From Paludibacteraceae bacterium (GTDB lineage: Bacteria > Bacteroidota > Bacteroidia > Bacteroidales > Paludibacteraceae), in NCBI GenBank assembly GCA_017556705.1, contig JAFYMG010000016.1, positions 1-64,000 on the forward strand: a stretch of 64,000 nucleotides of DNA, in the 5' to 3' direction. Numbering within the stretch: position 1 is the stretch's first letter; each line of letters opens with the position of its first letter. Positions 9,672 through 19,166 of the stretch are shown here, in pieces. The position numbers were made by a program, and so were the translations under genes. The notes beneath the pieces were generated by a model, which was not told the DNA's origin, did not search any database, and saw only the letters and a list, made by a program, of their open reading frames with translations.

Positions 9672-11258
9672 ATGCTCAGTACTCAAGAACAACAAGAAAT
9701 CTTGCGTCGCCGCACCTTTGCGATTATATCGCACCCTGATGCGGGTAAGACGACGCTCACCGAAAAACTCCTGCTCTACGGAGGTGCTATCCATGTGGCA
9801 GGTGCCGTAAAATCAAATAAGATTCGCAAGACCGCTACATCCGACTGGATGGAGATTGAGAAGCAACGTGGTATCTCTGTAGCCACCTCCGTGATGGGAT
9901 TCGACTACAACAACTACCATATCAATATCCTCGATACCCCTGGTCACCAGGACTTTGCGGAAGATACCTTCCGCACACTGACAGCTGTGGACTCTGTAGT
10001 CATCGTGATCGACTCTGCCAAAGGTGTGGAGACGCAGACCCGTCGCCTCATGCAAGTCTGCCGCATGCGTAAGACCCCAGTGATGGTGTTTGTGAACAAG
10101 ATGGACCGCGAGGGTAAAGACCCATTCGACCTCATGGACGAGGTAGAGAGCGAACTTGGCATCCATGTACGCCCACTCTCATGGCCAATCAATAGTGGTG
10201 AGCGATTCAAAGGCGTATACAATATTTTCCAATCGACCCTCGACCTCTATACACCCAATAAGACGCAAGTGACGGAGTCGCTGCGTTTTGAGGATGTCAA
10301 TGACCCTCAGATTGCGGAATTAGTAGGTGAGCAGGATGCGATGAAGTTGCAGGAAGACTTGGAGATGATTGAGGGTGTATATAACCCATTTAGTCAAGAG
10401 GATTACTTGGCAGGCGACTTGGCTCCTGTGTTCTTCGGTTCGGCGTTGAATACCTTTGGTGTGAAGGAATTGTTGGAGTGCTTTGTGCAGATAGCTCCAT
10501 CTCCACGCCCAGTGGAGGCAGTAGAACGTAAGGTAGAGCCTATGGAGGATGGGTTTACCGCTTTCTGCTTTAAAATACACGCGAATATGGATCCTAACCA
10601 CCGTTCGTGTATTGCGTTCTTCAAGATATGTTCGGGTAAGTTCGTGCGTAATACATACTATAAGCACGTTCGCGAGAACCGTCAGATGCGATTCTCTGCA
10701 CCTACCTGCTTTATGGCGCAACGCAAAGAGACAGTGGACGAGGCATTTGCAGGTGATATAGTAGGTTTGCCAGATACGGGCAACTTCAAGATTGGTGATA
10801 CCCTGACCGCGGGCGAGATGCTCCACTTCAAGGGCTTGCCATCGTTCTCGCCTGAGATGTTTAAGTATATCGAGAACGCCGATCCGATGAAGCAAAAGCA
10901 ATTGGATAAGGGTGTGAGTCAGTTGATGGACGAAGGTGTGGCACAGCTGTTTGTCAGTCAGTTCAATGGCCGCAAGATTGTCGGTACGGTAGGTCAACTT
11001 CAGTTTGAGGTGATCCAACACCGTCTCGAGCACGAGTATCAAGCCAAATGCCGTTGGGAACCATTGCAGATGTTCAAAGCCTGCTGGATAGAGAGCGACA
11101 ATGAGCAAGAGCTGGAGATGTTCAAGAAGCGCAAGGCACAATATATGGCCAAGGATAAAGAGGGTAGGGATGTGTTCATGGCAGACAGCGGATATGTCTT
11201 GCAAATGGCACAAAACGACTACAAGAACATTAAATTCCACTTTACAAGTGAGTTTTAG
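9672..11258 (+). CDS. prfC: Peptide chain release factor 3
   Basis: GTPase that recycles RF1/RF2 from the ribosome after termination. 528 residues from ATG 9672, close to the usual 529 of the family. G1 is [10 protein letters not shown]2 includes [10 protein letters not shown]3 is DTPGHQD and G4 NKMDRE. Translation factor domain II and the RF3 C-terminal domain follow. The frame is open further upstream to 9591, but the promoter at 9619-9650 lies within that extension, so the shorter form is chosen. The next gene has its own promoter. Confidence 0.96.
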   Translation: MLSTQEQQEILRRRTFAIISHPDAGKTTLTEKLLLYGGAIHVAGAVKSNKIRKTATSDWMEIEKQRGISVATSVMGFDYNNYHINILDTPGHQDFAEDTFRTLTAVDSVVIVIDSAKGVETQTRRLMQVCRMRKTPVMVFVNKMDREGKDPFDLMDEVESELGIHVRPLSWPINSGERFKGVYNIFQSTLDLYTPNKTQVTESLRFEDVNDPQIAELVGEQDAMKLQEDLEMIEGVYNPFSQEDYLAGDLAPVFFGSALNTFGVKELLECFVQIAPSPRPVEAVERKVEPMEDGFTAFCFKIHANMDPNHRSCIAFFKICSGKFVRNTYYKHVRENRQMRFSAPTCFMAQRKETVDEAFAGDIVGLPDTGNFKIGDTLTAGEMLHFKGLPSFSPEMFKYIENADPMKQKQLDKGVSQLMDEGVAQLFVSQFNGRKIVGTVGQLQFEVIQHRLEHEYQAKCRWEPLQMFKACWIESDNEQELEMFKKRKAQYMAKDKEGRDVFMADSGYVLQMAQNDYKNIKFHFTSEF

Positions 11259-11267
11259 TGCCTAATG

Positions 11268-11299
11268 TTTGGAGATTTCAAAAAAAAGCAGTAATTTTG
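11268..11299 (+). promoter_or_regulatory. Bacteroidales promoter for pheS
   Basis: TTTG at 11268-11271, a 20-base spacer ending AAAAAAAAGCAG, TAATTTTG at 11292-11299. It overlaps the intergenic gap right after prfC and decides the pheS start at 11324. Confidence 0.8.
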
Positions 11300-11323
11300 T
11301 GGGCAGATATTGAATCTAAGATT

Positions 11324-12370
11324 ATGACTATCAAAGAAAAAATACAAGACTTGCTCGGCCAAGTGGCTGATTTGCAAGCTACCAACGCAGAGCAACTAGA
11401 GGCCCTGCGTATCAAGTACCTCAGTAAGAAAGGATTAGTCACCGAACTCTTCAACGAGTTTCGCGAGGTGCCTAAAGAGGAGAAGCGTGAGATTGGTCAA
11501 GCGTTGAATGCCCTCCGCCAAGCGTATGAGGCACGCATCAACGAATTGCGTGAGGCCGTAGAGGCCAATAGTGCGAAGGCTGCGGCTGAGGAGCTAGATC
11601 TCACTCGTACTCCAGATCCAATCGCTTTGGGTACACGCCATCCGCTGTCTTTGGTGCGCGAGCAGATCATCGATATCTTCTCTCGCGTAGGCTTCACTGT
11701 GGCTGAAGGTCCAGAGGTGGAGGATGATAAGCACGTATATTCGTTGCTTAACTTTGCTCCTGAGCACCCAGCTCGCGACATGCAAGATACCTTCTTCATC
11801 GAGAAGGAGATCGGCGTACAAAAGCCATCAGATATCTTGCTCCGTTCACATACCTCTAGCGTGCAAACACGAGTGATGCTCAGCCAAGAGCCTCCAATCC
11901 GTGTGCTTTGTCCAGGTCGTGTGTACCGCAATGAGGCTATCTCGGCTCGTGCACACTGCTTCTTCCACCAGGTAGAGGGATTGTACATCGACAAGAACGT
12001 GTCGTTTGCTGACCTTCGTGAGGTGCTCTTGTATTTTGCTAAGGAGATGTTTGGCCCTGAGACGCAGATTCGTCTTCGCCCAAGCTACTTCCCATTTACC
12101 GAGCCATCTGCAGAGATGGATATCTCGTGCGACCTCTGTGGCGGTAAGGGTTGCTCTTTCTGCAAAGGTACTGGCTGGGTAGAGATTCTTGGCTGCGGTA
12201 TGGTGGATCCTAATGTATTGGAGTCTTGCGGCATCGATTCGAAGGTATATACTGGCTATGCGTTTGGTTTGGGTGTAGAGCGTATCACCAACTTGAAATA
12301 CCGCGTGAAGGACCTTCGCCTCTTCTCCGAGAACGACGTCCGCTTCCTCCAGCAGTTTGAGGGATGCTAA
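11324..12370 (+). CDS. pheS: Phenylalanine-tRNA ligase alpha subunit
   Basis: Class II aminoacyl-tRNA synthetase subunit, charging tRNA-Phe with PheT (not in the window). 348 residues: N-terminal coiled coil that binds tRNA (about 1-90), then the catalytic core with GPEVEDDKHVYSLLNF, motif 2 around RVYRNEAISARAHCFFHQVEG and motif 3 GYAFGLGVERI. A cysteine-rich stretch CDLCGGKGCSFCKG (about 268-281) is typical of many PheS proteins. The stop codon overlaps the start of murF-alr (ATGCTAA), implying translational coupling. Confidence 0.97.
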   Translation: MTIKEKIQDLLGQVADLQATNAEQLEALRIKYLSKKGLVTELFNEFREVPKEEKREIGQALNALRQAYEARINELREAVEANSAKAAAEELDLTRTPDPIALGTRHPLSLVREQIIDIFSRVGFTVAEGPEVEDDKHVYSLLNFAPEHPARDMQDTFFIEKEIGVQKPSDILLRSHTSSVQTRVMLSQEPPIRVLCPGRVYRNEAISARAHCFFHQVEGLYIDKNVSFADLREVLLYFAKEMFGPETQIRLRPSYFPFTEPSAEMDISCDLCGGKGCSFCKGTGWVEILGCGMVDPNVLESCGIDSKVYTGYAFGLGVERITNLKYRVKDLRLFSENDVRFLQQFEGC

Positions 12371-14250
12371 TCCACGAAATCATACAAGCTATTTATCCTC
12401 TGCAAGTCATTGGCAATGCCGACGACTTGCAGAGTTTGGATATTCACCATCTTCTCACGGATAGTCGCCAGTTGGGCAGTGAGCCAGAGGCTACGCTATT
12501 TTTCGCGCTTAAGACGCAGAAGAACGATGGTGCATGTTATATCCCATCCCTGATGGAGAAAGGTGTCCGCTGTTTCGTTGTTGGAAGATATTATCTAGAT
12601 GAATTAGATGAAATAGTCAATCTAGATAACCTACTTTTTCTCCTCGTCGAAGATACCCTGGCTGCTCTGCAGCAACTAGCCGCTTACAAGCGCTCGCTAT
12701 ACCATGGACCAGTGATTGGTATCACGGGTTCGAATGGCAAGACTGTGGTCAAGGAGTGGCTCTACCAACTATTGAAAGACGACTACCGCATCACCCGTTC
12801 GCCTAAATCCTACAACTCGCAGATTGGTGTGCCACTATCGGTATGGCAACTTAGTGAGCAGACTGAACTGGCCATCTTCGAGGCGGGTATCTCCGAGATG
12901 GGAGAGATGGCACGCTTGCAGCCTATCATCCAACCAACGATAGGTGTCATCACCTATATCGGACATGAGCATGGTGAGAACTTCCCTTCACTAGAGGTGA
13001 AGCGTGCGGAGAAGATGCAGCTCTTTGCCGATTGCGATACGATCATCGAAGATCCTACACACCAAAATATACGTACGTGCGCAGGTGTGATGCGCGCGCT
13101 AGGGTACGACGAAGATACCATCGCACAGCGTATCTTGCACCAGACGCACGAGACGATTCTTGAGATCAACCTCTCGGCTATGCTGGATAATGTGTGCTAT
13201 TTCCGTTCGTTGCTTCCTGCGACGACGATGCTCACAGGCATGGTCAAGGCCTTTGCCTATGGAGCGGGTAGTGTGGAAGTGAGCCGTGCGCTGCAAGATT
13301 GTGGCATGGTGGATTATCTGGCAGTAGCCGTAGCCGACGAGGGTGTGGAACTCCGCAAGGCGGGTATCACGCTGCCTATCATCATCATGGACCCAGAGGT
13401 GGCGGCGCTGGATCTGATTCTAGAGAATAATCTGCAACCTAATATATATTCGTTCCAAGTATTGGACGATATCATCCACGCGGCTGAGGCCAAAGGACTG
13501 GAGGCATTGCCTGTGCATATTAAGATTGATTCAGGAATGCATCGTTTGGGCTTCTTCCGCGAAGATATGCCTGCACTGATTGCTCGATTGCAGGGACAGA
13601 AAGCTGTGCGCGTGGCGAGTGTGTTCTCGCACTTGGCGGGCAGCGACGAAGCGCAGTTGGATACCTTCACCCACGAGCAAGCACAGTATTTCAAAGACTG
13701 TGCCTCTCGCCTTTCGCCTTTAACCTGCAGCTCGCAAAGCGAGCGTCCTCTATGGCATATCTGCAACACAGCAGGTATTGAGCGTTTTCCTGAATATCAC
13801 TTCGATATGTGCCGACTAGGCATTGGGTTATATGGTTTGTCCTTCGCCCATGCAAAATTGCGCAATGTCTGCACCTTGAAGACGACGATATTAAGCATCA
13901 AGACTATCCCTGCGGGTGAGACGATTGGCTATGGACGTCATACGACGCTTACGGAGCCCCGACAGATAGCCGTCATCCCTATTGGCTATGCTGATGGTTT
14001 CGACCGCCGCTTCTCTAACTATGGGGGCGAAGTGCTGGTGCGTGGCAAACGCTGTCCTGTGGTTGGCAACGTGTGCATGGATCAAGCGATGATCGATGTC
14101 ACAGGCACAGATGCACAGGTGGGCGATTATGCGATTATCTTTGGTGATCAACTGCCGATAGAGGAGTTGGCTAATAAACTGAATACGATATCTTACGAAG
14201 TACTAACCTCTATTTCTCGCCGTGTCCAACGTGTGTATTTCTACGAATAA
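12364..14250 (+). CDS. Bifunctional Mur ligase (shortened) / alanine racemase fusion
   Basis: In Bacteroidales a MurF-like ligase is commonly fused to alanine racemase in a protein of about 820 residues. This copy has 628. Residues 1-230 match the MurF N-terminal and early central domain (P-loop GITGSNGKT at 119-127, NSQIGVPLSV at 151-160). After CDTIIED only one helix-like piece (NIRTCAGVMRALGYDEDTIA) remains before the racemase starts at about 262. About 190 residues of the ligase, including the C-terminal domain, seem to be absent in frame. The racemase half looks complete: PLP lysine in MVKAFAYG (Lys295), ICNTAGIERFPE, RLGIGLYG and the GYGR tyrosine region. A repeat-encoded segment is at about 447-464. 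Probable function: D-alanine supply; ligase activity doubtful. Confidence 0.88.
   Translation: MLIHEIIQAIYPLQVIGNADDLQSLDIHHLLTDSRQLGSEPEATLFFALKTQKNDGACYIPSLMEKGVRCFVVGRYYLDELDEIVNLDNLLFLLVEDTLAALQQLAAYKRSLYHGPVIGITGSNGKTVVKEWLYQLLKDDYRITRSPKSYNSQIGVPLSVWQLSEQTELAIFEAGISEMGEMARLQPIIQPTIGVITYIGHEHGENFPSLEVKRAEKMQLFADCDTIIEDPTHQNIRTCAGVMRALGYDEDTIAQRILHQTHETILEINLSAMLDNVCYFRSLLPATTMLTGMVKAFAYGAGSVEVSRALQDCGMVDYLAVAVADEGVELRKAGITLPIIIMDPEVAALDLILENNLQPNIYSFQVLDDIIHAAEAKGLEALPVHIKIDSGMHRLGFFREDMPALIARLQGQKAVRVASVFSHLAGSDEAQLDTFTHEQAQYFKDCASRLSPLTCSSQSERPLWHICNTAGIERFPEYHFDMCRLGIGLYGLSFAHAKLRNVCTLKTTILSIKTIPAGETIGYGRHTTLTEPRQIAVIPIGYADGFDRRFSNYGGEVLVRGKRCPVVGNVCMDQAMIDVTGTDAQVGDYAIIFGDQLPIEELANKLNTISYEVLTSISRRVQRVYFYE
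13703..13755. repeat. Repeat module inserted in frame in the racemase domain
   Basis: CTCTCGCCTTTCGCCTTTAAC words are followed by the hairpin AGCTCGCAAAGCGAGC and GTCCTCTATGG. They encode SRLSPLTCSSQSERPLWH. The hairpin is identical to one in recQ copy 1. It lies just before the conserved HICNTAGIERFP motif. Confidence 0.75.
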
Positions 14251-14977
14251 TCTGACAATCGGCTATGAGCACACGGTGGTGCAACGTGATTTGTCGTTCT
14301 CGCTTCAAAAGGGCGAGATGGTTTGTATGTTGGGCAAGAACGGCTGCGGCAAGTCCACCTTGTTGCGTACATTGGCGGGCTTACAGCCTGCGTTGGGTGG
14401 GGAGTTTTCTTTCCCGATATCCGATATCCGATATCCGATATCCGACAATCCCTCTAATATCGCCCTCGTGCTCACCGAGCGCCTTAGCCTAGAGAACACC
14501 ACGGTGCACGATGTGGTAGCAATGGGGCGTTATCCATATACTTCGTTTCTCGGAGGGTTATCTGCTGAGGATGAACATATTATTGCGCAGGCTCTAGAGG
14601 ATGTAGGGCTTTCCGATACCCTATATCCTATATCTGATACCCCTTTCAACGCCCATTCTGATGGCGAGAAGCAACGGGCTTTGATTGCGAAAGCCATTGC
14701 GCAGCAGACACCTATTATATTATTAGATGAGCCAACGGCCCATTTGGACTTGCCTAATCGCATTAAGATCCTGCAACTGCTTCGCCGCTTGGCGCATGAG
14801 CAAGGCAAGATGATACTCATATCTACGCATGAATTGGATTTGGCTATCCAACTCTCCGACCGTATCTTATTGATGTCTGACGAGGGAATACAATTGGATA
14901 CTCCCGCCAATCTCCGTGCGTGTAAGGCGTTTACCAAAGCATTTGGAATGGATATTTTCAACCCGCTAAACTTCTAA
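14222..14977 (+). CDS. ABC transporter ATP-binding protein, iron/heme-siderophore type, orphan
   Basis: A FecE/HmuV-like ATPase, 251 residues. Walker A GKNGCGKST (about 38-46), Walker B IILLDEPTAHLD, switch His in LISTHELD. The ABC signature is unusual (HSDGEKQR instead of LSGGE). The start is GTG, overlapping murF-alr by 29 bp; no ATG lies near. Two short segments with PISD/RYPISD (about 64-77 and 130-141) are encoded by GATATCC word repeats, one just ahead of the signature motif. No permease or binding-protein gene is nearby, so the partner must lie elsewhere. The likely substrate, an iron chelate or cobalamin, is inferred from family only. Confidence 0.88.
   Translation: MSNVCISTNNLTIGYEHTVVQRDLSFSLQKGEMVCMLGKNGCGKSTLLRTLAGLQPALGGEFSFPISDIRYPISDNPSNIALVLTERLSLENTTVHDVVAMGRYPYTSFLGGLSAEDEHIIAQALEDVGLSDTLYPISDTPFNAHSDGEKQRALIAKAIAQQTPIILLDEPTAHLDLPNRIKILQLLRRLAHEQGKMILISTHELDLAIQLSDRILLMSDEGIQLDTPANLRACKAFTKAFGMDIFNPLNF
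14412..14450. repeat. GATATCC word array in the ABC ATPase gene (copy 1)
   Basis: CCGATATCCGATATCCGATA, a run of 7-base CGATATC-type words, encodes PISDIRYPISD. It is akin to the intergenic words at 17260-17298 (taaccgataacccgttatccg class). Confidence 0.75.
14610..14645. repeat. GATATCC-like word array in the ABC ATPase gene (copy 2)
   Basis: TCCGATACCCTATATCCTAT followed by ATCTGATACCCC encodes SDTLYPISDTP, echoing the first copy. Confidence 0.65.
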
Positions 14978-14988
14978 ACTCTAAAAAT

Positions 14989-15318
14989 ATGTATTACGTA
15001 GAAAAACGAATCACAATCTCTGCGGCTCATAACCTACATTTGAGTTATGAGAGCAAGTGCGAGGCGCTGCACGGACACAACTTCGTGGTGACTGTATATT
15101 GCAAATCCGAAATGCTGAATGAGGATGGTATGGTGACTGACTTCACCCATATCAAGCGTATTGTCAAAGAGACCTTTGATCACAAGTATATCAACGAGGT
15201 ACTGACCGTCAATCCATCGTCGGAGAATATCGCTCGTTGGATATGCGACCACGTCGAGAACTGTTACAAGGTCAGCGTACAAGAATCGGAGGGTAATATT
15301 GCAACTTACGAAAGATAG
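14989..15318 (+). CDS. queD: 6-carboxy-5,6,7,8-tetrahydropterin synthase QueD
   Basis: Converts 7,8-dihydroneopterin triphosphate to 6-carboxytetrahydropterin in queuosine/7-deazaguanine synthesis. 109 residues, normal for a QueD/PTPS. The zinc histidines lie in SAAHNL and ALHGHNF, the catalytic Cys in ESKCEALHGH, and the conserved acid in VQESEGN near the end. Eleven bases after the ABC ATPase gene, so possibly the last gene of the pheS transcript. Other queuosine genes are not in this window. A repeat and a terminator follow. Confidence 0.93.
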   Translation: MYYVEKRITISAAHNLHLSYESKCEALHGHNFVVTVYCKSEMLNEDGMVTDFTHIKRIVKETFDHKYINEVLTVNPSSENIARWICDHVENCYKVSVQESEGNIATYER

Positions 15319-15370
15319 GTTATAGGACGCTGCGCTATAGGACGCCCTTCGGGCTATAGGTTATAGGCGA
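15318..15370. repeat. TATAGGACGC hairpin modules after queD
   Basis: Two TATAGGACGC words, one with the mini-hairpin TGCG and one with CCCTTCGGG, followed by TATAGG words. The first word overlaps the queD stop codon. Confidence 0.85.
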
Positions 15371-15377
15371 GAGTATA

Positions 15378-15413
15378 AAAAAAGAGCCGAAGCATGCGCT
15401 TCGACTCTTTTTT
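15378..15413. terminator. Bidirectional intrinsic terminator between queD and rpsA
   Basis: Stem AGAGCCGAAGC / GCTTCGACTCT with loop ATGC, preceded by A7 and followed by T6, so it can end both convergent transcripts. Confidence 0.9.
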
Positions 15414-15429
15414 ATCTAGCCATCTGAGA

Positions 15430-17241
15430 TTACTCAGCAGCCTCTTCTGCCTCTTTCTTAGCAGCTTTCTTGGTAGTCTTCTTTGCTGGTTTCTCAGCAG
15501 CCATAGAAGCGTGCAAGTCAGCCAATGCACCGAGGTCACCAAGAGTGGTCTTCTCCATCTTTGGCAACTCTGGTTGAGCCTCTTTCTTAGGAGCAGCCTT
15601 AGCCTCTTTTACAGGAGCCTCTTTGCGCTCTTCCCAAGTACGGAGGTGAGAGAGAAGGATACGTTTAGCATCGCGGTTGAACTCGATAACCTTGAAGTTC
15701 AAAGTATCGCCAGCAGCTACAGGGCTCTTGTCCTCTTTTTGGAGGTGACGAGCGGTGCAGAAGCCTTCAACGCCGCCCTCGAGAACGATTACAGCGCCCT
15801 TGTCGGTGATCTCAGCCACCTTAGCCTCTACTACGGTATCTACGCCGTATTGAGCTGCCAATTCATCCCATGGGTTCTCCTCCAATTGTTTGTGACCGAG
15901 TGAGAGACGACGGTTCTCTTTGTCGATTTCGAGAACAGCCACCTCGATCTCAGCACCAATGTGTGTGAACTCGTTAGGATGTTTGATTTTCTTTGTCCAG
16001 CTGAGGTCGCTGATGTGGATCAAGCCGTCAACGCCCTCTTCGATCTCAACGAATACGCCGAAGTTGGTGAAGTTGCGAACTTTAGCAGCGTGGCGTGTAC
16101 CAACAGCATACTTCTCGTCAACGTTCTCCCATGGATCAGCCTTGAGTTGTTTCAAGCCGAGAGACATCTTACGCTCGTCGCGGTCGAGTGTCAATACCAC
16201 AGCCTCGATCTTGTCGCCTACCTTGAGGAAGTCGTTTGCAGAACGGAGGTGTTGGCTCCAGCTCATCTCGCTAACGTGGATGAGACCCTCTACGCCAGGA
16301 GCAACCTCTACGAATGCTCCGTAATCAGCCATTACTACTACAGTACCGCTGATCTTGTCACCTACCTTGAGGTCAGCTTGCAATGCCTCCCATGGGTGTG
16401 GGGTGAGTTGCTTCAAACCGAGAGCGATACGCTTCTTCTCATCGTCGAAGTCAAGGATAACAACGTTGATCTTTTGGCCAGCGGTGAGCAATGTGTTAGG
16501 ATCGCTAACACGGCCCCAGCTGAGGTCGGTGATGTGGATGAGTCCATCTACGCCACCTAAGTCCATGAATACGCCGTAAGGCAGGATAGCCTTAACGGTA
16601 CCCTCAAGCACTTGACCTTTCTCCAAGTGAGAGATGATCTCTTTGCGTTGTTGCTCGAGCTCTGCCTCGATGAGTGCTTTGTGAGATACAACTACGTTGC
16701 GGAACTCAGGATTAACCTTAACAATCTTGAATTCCATAGTTTTACCTACGAATACGTCATAATCGTGGATAGGCTTAACGTCGATTTGGCTACCTGGCAA
16801 GAATGCCTCTGTACCCAATACATCAACAATCATACCGCCCTTAGTGCGGCACTTGATGTAACCCTTAACCACTTCATTGTTGTCCAGAGCTTCGTTAACG
16901 CGATCCCAGCTGCGAGCAGCACGAGCCTCTTTGTGAGAAAGTACCAATTGACCTTTCTTGTCCTCTTGGCTCTCTACGTAAACCTCTACTTTGTCACCAA
17001 CTTTCAAATCTGGGTTGTAACGGAACTCAGCAGCTGGTACGATACCATCTGATTTGTAACCTACGTTTACAACAACCTCACGTTTGTTGATTGACATAAC
17101 GGTACCTTCTACTACCTCTTGATCTTTGATAGCGTTGAGGGTAGCGTCATACTTTTGGAGTAATTCTTCGTTTTGTGTGCCTTTTGCTTCGTTCTCAAAA
17201 GCATCCCAGTCGAAGTTCTGGAGTGAAAGATTTTCTGCCAT
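15430..17241 (-). CDS. rpsA: 30S ribosomal protein S1
   Basis: RNA-binding ribosomal protein that recruits mRNA to the 30S subunit. 603 residues from ATG 17241 (a TTG three codons earlier is less likely). At least five S1 OB-fold repeats are readable; successive repeats carry GVFMDLGGVDGLIHITDLSW, GAFVEVAPGVEGLIHVSEMS and GVFVEIEEGVDGLIHISDLS. The C-terminal about 70 residues are an Ala/Lys/Glu-rich tail. A single strong promoter lies about 120 bp upstream, with word repeats in the leader. The length fits Bacteroidales S1. Confidence 0.97.
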   Translation of the reverse strand: MAENLSLQNFDWDAFENEAKGTQNEELLQKYDATLNAIKDQEVVEGTVMSINKREVVVNVGYKSDGIVPAAEFRYNPDLKVGDKVEVYVESQEDKKGQLVLSHKEARAARSWDRVNEALDNNEVVKGYIKCRTKGGMIVDVLGTEAFLPGSQIDVKPIHDYDVFVGKTMEFKIVKVNPEFRNVVVSHKALIEAELEQQRKEIISHLEKGQVLEGTVKAILPYGVFMDLGGVDGLIHITDLSWGRVSDPNTLLTAGQKINVVILDFDDEKKRIALGLKQLTPHPWEALQADLKVGDKISGTVVVMADYGAFVEVAPGVEGLIHVSEMSWSQHLRSANDFLKVGDKIEAVVLTLDRDERKMSLGLKQLKADPWENVDEKYAVGTRHAAKVRNFTNFGVFVEIEEGVDGLIHISDLSWTKKIKHPNEFTHIGAEIEVAVLEIDKENRRLSLGHKQLEENPWDELAAQYGVDTVVEAKVAEITDKGAVIVLEGGVEGFCTARHLQKEDKSPVAAGDTLNFKVIEFNRDAKRILLSHLRTWEERKEAPVKEAKAAPKKEAQPELPKMEKTTLGDLGALADLHASMAAEKPAKKTTKKAAKKEAEEAAE

Positions 17242-17259
17242 TTTAAGCAAATGTTTTGG

Positions 17260-17298
17260 ATAACCGTTTACCGATAACCGATACCCGTTATCCGATTA
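17260..17298. repeat. TAACCGATA / GTTATCCG words in the rpsA leader
   Basis: Four imperfect words (TAACCGTTTACCGATAACCG, ATACCCGTTATCCG) sit in the 5' leader of rpsA, upstream of the start codon. Confidence 0.7.
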
Positions 17299-17362
17299 AA
17301 AAGTTAAACATAAAATTCTGCTTTTTTCTCGCGCGAGTACGCAGTACACGCAAAAAAGCGCA

Positions 17363-17394
17363 CAAAGGTACTGCTTTTTTTTGAATTGCACAAA
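17363..17394 (-). promoter_or_regulatory. Bacteroidales promoter for rpsA
   Basis: Minus strand: TTTG (17394-17391), 20-base spacer ending AAAAAAAAGCAG, TACCTTTG (17370-17363). Confidence 0.8.
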
Positions 17395-17430
17395 TAATTT
17401 GTGTAAAAAATATATTTTACCTATTTATTG

Positions 17431-17462
17431 CTTGCATATGTGCATTTTTTTTAGTACTTTTG
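17431..17462 (+). promoter_or_regulatory. Bacteroidales promoter for the EF-hand membrane protein
   Basis: TTG at 17432-17434, 20-base spacer, TACTTTTG at 17455-17462. Divergent from the rpsA promoter 37 bp away. Confidence 0.75.
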
Positions 17463-17498
17463 CAGGCTGAATACAAATTGGGAAAAATCTGTACAAAT

Positions 17499-19166
17499 AT
17501 GAAACATAAATGGACATATGCCAATATTGGTGGCAATACGCGTGTCGTTATTAAGAATGGTAAGGATATAGCGCATTTGGGTGAGTTGGATGAGAAATTA
17601 TGGACTGTGCTAGCATGTCCTGTAACAGGGTTGGAGATTGCAGATGAGAGTCTTAAGTTGATGGATACCAATGGTGATGGCAAGATTCACGTGGCAGATG
17701 TGGTGGCTACCGCAGAGTGGCTTTGCAAGGTGTTGCGTGATCCGCAAGTGTTGTTCGACGGCAAGGCATCTCTAGCTTTGACAGAGATCGCAGACGAAGC
17801 GTTGTTGGCAGTAGCAACTCCGCTAGCAACCGACGGAGTGGTGACATTGGATGCCGTGAAGGCGGCTATCGGTGGTGTGATCATCGAGGCGCAAGCTGTG
17901 CCAGAAGCTCCTTATGCTGCGGATGTGATAGCGGCATACAAAGCATGTCAAGAGGCGTATGCGCAGTATTTTCAAACAGTCAAGCTGCAAGCACTAGGTT
18001 TGGCTACGATGCCCGCTGAGGCTGTAGTGCCAGGATTGACTGAAGAGCAGTTTGTAGAGATGGGTAAGGCAATCGCCGAGTATGAGGCAGGTAAAGCTAC
18101 TGCAGAAGGTGCTAATGCTGCTGCACTAACTGCTGCGCAAGCGCAATATAGGCCATTGGAGAAATTGCTGTTGCTTTGTCGCGATTATGTGACGCTGTTG
18201 CATAACTTTGTTAGTTTCAAAGACTTCTACGCGAAGCGTGGCAAGGCGTTGTTGGGCCGTGGCGCAGTGAATGAGAGTCCCTGGGCGATCTTCCAAGCGG
18301 GTACGCTGGTGATTGATCAACGTGCATGTAACCTTTGTTTGAAGGTTAGCGATATGGCAAAGCATAATGCGCAAGCTCCTGATAGTGGTATGTACTTGAT
18401 CTACTGCGACTGCAAGTACCATGCCAGTGGACAAACGATGACCATCGTGGCTGCTATGACAGTAGGCGACATACGTAATCTGAAGGTAGGTAAGAATGCC
18501 CTCTTCTATGATCGTCAAGGTCGTGATTGGGAAGCTGAGGTGGTGAAGATTATTGACAATCCAATCAGCATTGGTCAAGCGTTCTGGAGTCCATATCGTA
18601 AGTTGGGTAACTGGGTAAGCGAGTTGATCAGTAAGTCGGCTGCAGAGAAGGAGAAGAAGTCCTTTGCGGATATGACAACTAAGCTAGAAGGAAAAGATAC
18701 AGAGAAAACGGCGATGCCATTCGATGTGGCTAAGTTCGCTGGTATCTTTGCGGCTATTGGTTTGGCGGTTGGTTCGATTGGAACCTTCTTGACTAGTTTG
18801 CTTTCAGAGGTGAAAGAGATGCACGCATGGGCGTTGCTGATCGTGCCTGCGATATTGCTGTTAGTAAGTGGTCCGTCAATGATTCTGGCATGGATGAAGC
18901 TCAGAAAACGCAACTTAGCTCCACTGCTGAATGCCAATGGTTGGGCTGTCAACGCGGATGCGATTGTGAGCGTACTATTTGGCAATACATTAACCGAGCA
19001 AGCGCAGTTCCCAATGATGAAGTTTCAAGATCCCCATGCGAAGATCAAGAAACTGACCAAAGGTGGTAAATGGGCGATAGCGATAGCATCGATACTCCTT
19101 GGCATAGGAATTGCGGTAGTGACAATGTGGTGCTTGGGCTTCCGCGTAGTGTGGTGCACTTGCTAG
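17499..19166 (+). CDS. Membrane protein of unknown function with one EF-hand-like motif
   Basis: I do not recognise the family. 555 residues from ATG 17499; a TTG at 17460 overlaps the promoter and is rejected. Near residue 57 is an EF-hand-like loop, DTNGDGKIHVADV. The middle is Ala/Glu-rich and helical. The last 150 residues hold three hydrophobic segments (about 410-430, 445-465 and 530-550), and the protein ends in a short Cys-containing tail. There is no signal peptide, so the large N-terminal part is probably cytoplasmic. It stands alone with its own promoter. Confidence 0.85.
   Translation: MKHKWTYANIGGNTRVVIKNGKDIAHLGELDEKLWTVLACPVTGLEIADESLKLMDTNGDGKIHVADVVATAEWLCKVLRDPQVLFDGKASLALTEIADEALLAVATPLATDGVVTLDAVKAAIGGVIIEAQAVPEAPYAADVIAAYKACQEAYAQYFQTVKLQALGLATMPAEAVVPGLTEEQFVEMGKAIAEYEAGKATAEGANAAALTAAQAQYRPLEKLLLLCRDYVTLLHNFVSFKDFYAKRGKALLGRGAVNESPWAIFQAGTLVIDQRACNLCLKVSDMAKHNAQAPDSGMYLIYCDCKYHASGQTMTIVAAMTVGDIRNLKVGKNALFYDRQGRDWEAEVVKIIDNPISIGQAFWSPYRKLGNWVSELISKSAAEKEKKSFADMTTKLEGKDTEKTAMPFDVAKFAGIFAAIGLAVGSIGTFLTSLLSEVKEMHAWALLIVPAILLLVSGPSMILAWMKLRKRNLAPLLNANGWAVNADAIVSVLFGNTLTEQAQFPMMKFQDPHAKIKKLTKGGKWAIAIASILLGIGIAVVTMWCLGFRVVWCTC

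Noticed and set aside
10320..11240. Long minus-strand open frame of about 300 codons opposite prfC
   Set aside because: It is a mirror of the codon use of a clearly conserved gene; no motif, no promoter, composition unlike a protein.
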